From: Bermanella sp034111105
GTDB taxonomy: Bacteria > Pseudomonadota > Gammaproteobacteria > Pseudomonadales > Oceanobacteraceae
DNA: 35,518 bases
Direction of reading: 5' to 3'
Assembly (NCBI GenBank): GCA_034111105.1
Contig: JAWUXY010000047.1
Location: 1-35,518 of the forward strand
Shown: positions 33,245-35,518 of the stretch, piece after piece
Position numbering within the stretch: position 1 is the first letter of the stretch
Layout: each line of letters starts with the position of its first letter
The notes under the pieces: model-generated
The model's input: only the letters and a program-made list of their open reading frames with translations
What the model was told of the DNA's origin: nothing
The model's database searches: none
Made by a program: the position numbers and the translations under genes

Positions 33245-35518
33245 TTACTTGGGTGACCCCATATCTAACCATTCAGCAATTAACTTACGCTCTTGTGGCG
33301 TTAGCATATTTTTATGTTGTTCCCATACATTTTGTTTAGCCGCTTCTACTTCAACTGGACGGAAAACCCAGTGCTTGTGATCGCTATCTTGTGCAAACAC
33401 ATCAAAGAAGTTTGCACTGCTAATGGCACCTAAAGGATTCATCAATGACTGACCGTAACAGCTAAAGCAATCGTTTTCTGGCTGCATAACAAACGGCGCT
33501 TCAACATAACGACGGCAGTGACTGTCGCTTACTTCGCTAAAGGTAGACGCTAAGTACATGTAAGTACGATTATTATCAAACAGCGCATTATAAGACGCTA
33601 AGCCTTCCGGCTGTGAACTAAAGTCACTTAAATCTAAACTCGTAAAACCACGATTATCATGACAGTCAACACAACTGTTACCGGCTTCATTGCGTGTCAC
33701 GTTATTCCACAATGGTTTGATGTGCTGCTCGTAAGAAATACTGGCGACACAATCTGTTGCAGGATTCTGCTCACATGCTGCATTAGTCGGTGTTTGTGTG
33801 GTAAGTGCATCATAGCCAAGAGAAATTGACTCGTTTGCAGTTGCACTGTCTGGTGTCCAGTAATCATTGTAAGTCATGATCGGCATTAGCTCACCGACGT
33901 AAACCGCATCAGCAAATAATGCTTGAGCCATAGTTTGACCCAACGCCTGCGCTTCAATTTCACCTGACGTATTAGCGAACGCACCTAACTGGGTTACGCC
34001 AGCATTAATCGATGATTTGGTGCTATTAACGTTAAAGCCATTAAATTCCTGTTGCTCTTCTTCTGCCGCTTGCAACCAACCAGCGTAGCGTTGCATATAA
34101 GTGTAAGGGAATTCGCTTGCTGCCATTTGACCAGATTCGTTATTCAACGCTTTACCTTGCTTATTTACCACTTCAAAGGTGTAACGCGTATTAGCCGGGA
34201 TCTGAAACATAACAGAGCCATCAGGTTGAATCGGCGCGTATCCATTAAGAACCAATTGCTCGTCAACGTTTTGAGTGTAAACACGAACAAAGCGTTCACT
34301 GCGTTGATCCATTGGCAATGCCATTGGGTTCGCGGCTAAACCTTGTGCACTCATGTCAACACCGTTTAGATCATAAACAGAACGAATATGAACAGTGGCT
34401 ACCACGGCATCTGGCTCAGCCGGTAATGGCTCTTCAATTAACGTCACATCTACGTTTACTTTTTTCGTGGCAGTAGTAATGGCGTTATTGTCGGTATCGG
34501 TATCTTGCACCTTAGCAATTACGTTTAAGGTAAAGTCTGCAGCCAGCGCTTTATCAAGTGTAATAATCGCTTGTGATGCACTGGTATCTGATAGTGTCCA
34601 TGACAAGTCTGAATTCATCACGGCATTATTAACAATGGCACCTAAAGGTAGATTGTTTAACGTGATACTTTCAATTTTCTCTGAGCCATCTGTATCCACC
34701 AAACCAGCCGTCAAATTAATAATAACTTGAGAGCCAGAAATAACGTCGCCATCAGTATGTGCAACCGATTGGAAATTGTTATACACCAATGAACCGCCTG
34801 ACTTAAATTTAACAGTACCAGAACCGGTGCCTTGAGCGATGTGTTGATCAATAATCTGCGATGCAATGATCAATGTGTTGTTGCCTGCGTCACCGGTAAT
34901 CGAGGTGTTTTTTGCATTACCCCAACCTAAAACACTGACACTATCATTGCCCTCACCCATCGACACACTGCCAGCATTGGCTTGCGCGCCAGTGATAATG
35001 AAATAATCATTACCTTTAGTGCCATTTGATACTTTATTGGCCTTAAGTTCACCCAATGTTTTGTTTTCACCTTTCTGAGCTTGGTTAATCAGTGCATGGG
35101 CATCTTCAAGTGACGCGTTGAGCGTTGGCTTATCAGCAGCTGCATTCACTGTGATGTTTAAAGCACCCGCGCGAGTTTTCGTTACATCACCTTTGGTAAA
35201 GGTCACCGATGTTGTCATCGCAACATCATTACCGCTGTGCAATACAGGTGTAAATGTTAAACCGGTTAATTGGGCTGGCGTCATGACCCAAGTGCCATCA
35301 CCTTGATTCTCGCCGGCACTAAACTGAGCACCGATAGGCGCATTGCTAATTTTAACGGCACCCATGATTCCAGCATCAATCCACTCTTGGAATGGCGCAA
35401 GGTCAATATTAAGTGCAGCAATAACATCTTCATTAGTTGAAGCAGTTGCATTCACTGACGCACCTAATGTTTCAGGGTCAACTGGATCCGTCGGATCCGT
35501 CGGATCAGTCGGATCAGT
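33245..35518 (-). CDS. Large surface protein: adhesin-like repeats fused to a cytochrome-like region (5' end outside window)
   Basis: The frame is open to the window edge, giving 757 residues of the C-terminal part. From the edge: a Thr-Asp-Pro repeat linker; cadherin/T1SS-type beta repeats (AGALNITVNAAADKPTLNA; VDTDGSEKIESITLNNLPLGA); and an RTX-like stretch (GNDYFII, GEGNDSVSVLG). Then comes a region like the middle domain of the hydrazine synthase alpha subunit (VATVHIRSVYDLNGVD, GYAPIQPDGSVMFQIPANT), then a c-type cytochrome-like end (SYEQHIKPLW, NSCVDCHDN) closing with LIAEWLDMG. CVDCH (33659-33673) is an intact heme motif; two others appear broken. Domain names are from memory of the families; secretion route and function are unknown. 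Confidence 0.8.
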   Translation of the reverse strand, partial: TDPTDPTDPTDPVDPETLGASVNATASTNEDVIAALNIDLAPFQEWIDAGIMGAVKISNAPIGAQFSAGENQGDGTWVMTPAQLTGLTFTPVLHSGNDVAMTTSVTFTKGDVTKTRAGALNITVNAAADKPTLNASLEDAHALINQAQKGENKTLGELKANKVSNGTKGNDYFIITGAQANAGSVSMGEGNDSVSVLGWGNAKNTSITGDAGNNTLIIASQIIDQHIAQGTGSGTVKFKSGGSLVYNNFQSVAHTDGDVISGSQVIINLTAGLVDTDGSEKIESITLNNLPLGAIVNNAVMNSDLSWTLSDTSASQAIITLDKALAADFTLNVIAKVQDTDTDNNAITTATKKVNVDVTLIEEPLPAEPDAVVATVHIRSVYDLNGVDMSAQGLAANPMALPMDQRSERFVRVYTQNVDEQLVLNGYAPIQPDGSVMFQIPANTRYTFEVVNKQGKALNNESGQMAASEFPYTYMQRYAGWLQAAEEEQQEFNGFNVNSTKSSINAGVTQLGAFANTSGEIEAQALGQTMAQALFADAVYVGELMPIMTYNDYWTPDSATANESISLGYDALTTQTPTNAACEQNPATDCVASISYEQHIKPLWNNVTRNEAGNSCVDCHDNRGFTSLDLSDFSSQPEGLASYNALFDNNRTYMYLASTFSEVSDSHCRRYVEAPFVMQPENDCFSCYGQSLMNPLGAISSANFFDVFAQDSDHKHWVFRPVEVEAAKQNVWEQHKNMLTPQERKLIAEWLDMGSPK
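35484..35518 (-). repeat. Nine-bp tandem repeat encoding Thr-Asp-Pro
   Basis: At least three full and one partial copy of GGATC(C/A)GTC on the plus strand run to the window end. They encode repeated Thr-Asp-Pro, a typical extended linker between beta domains of surface proteins. The array continues beyond the window, so copy number is unknown. Confidence 0.93.

Overview
The window is a nearly complete polar-flagellum and chemotaxis locus from a moderately AT-rich (about 40% GC by eye) gammaproteobacterium. Gene content and order match the Pseudomonas/Oceanospirillales type: fleQ, fleSR, fliEFGHIJ, hptB-hsbR-hsbA, fliK, fliLMNOPQR-flhB, almost all on the minus strand. A marine Oceanospirillales-like genus is my best guess; this is inference from order and style, not a database match.

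Layout, left to right. 1-152: the 3' end of a plus-strand GNAT acetyltransferase, converging on flhB with 7 bp between the stops. 160-5717: flhB, fliR, fliQ, fliP, fliO, fliN, fliM, fliL (export gate and C-ring), transcribed leftward from a clear sigma-54 promoter before fliL. 5897-7276: fliK with its own sigma-54 promoter. 7340-9714: the HptB/HsbR/HsbA partner-switching module. 9791-18810: a chemotaxis operon cheY-cheA-cheW-MCP-cheR-cheD-cheB, preceded by a second STAS gene (18827-19108). 19199-25552: fliJ, fliI, fliH, fliG, fliF, fliE, with a sigma-54 promoter and a structured leader before fliE. 25705-28312: fleR and fleS, also with a sigma-54 promoter. 28552-30024: fleQ, the master regulator, with two FleQ-box-like sites upstream. 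30375-30818: fliS, without its usual fliC/fliD partners. 31093-33162: a plus-strand TPR-methyltransferase with its own sigma-54 promoter. 33245-35518: the C-terminal part of a large minus-strand surface protein with adhesin-like repeats joined to a cytochrome-like region; its 5' end lies outside the window.

How it works together (family knowledge plus the promoters seen here): FleQ with sigma-54 turns on fleSR; phosphorylated FleR with sigma-54 then turns on the fliE, fliK and fliL operons that build the basal body, export apparatus and C-ring. The Che proteins pass signals from a five-PAS, membrane-anchored receptor to CheY, which binds the FliM N-terminus. HptB-HsbR-HsbA is a phosphorelay/phosphatase switch known in pseudomonads to tie motility to biofilm decisions.

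The least ordinary parts are: the sigma-54-driven TPR-methyltransferase beside fliS; the fliE leader with three small hairpins and five GGA motifs; the adhesin/cytochrome chimera with degraded heme sites; the chemotaxis operon placed between two STAS genes; and the long acidic tail of FliH with a hexanucleotide repeat.
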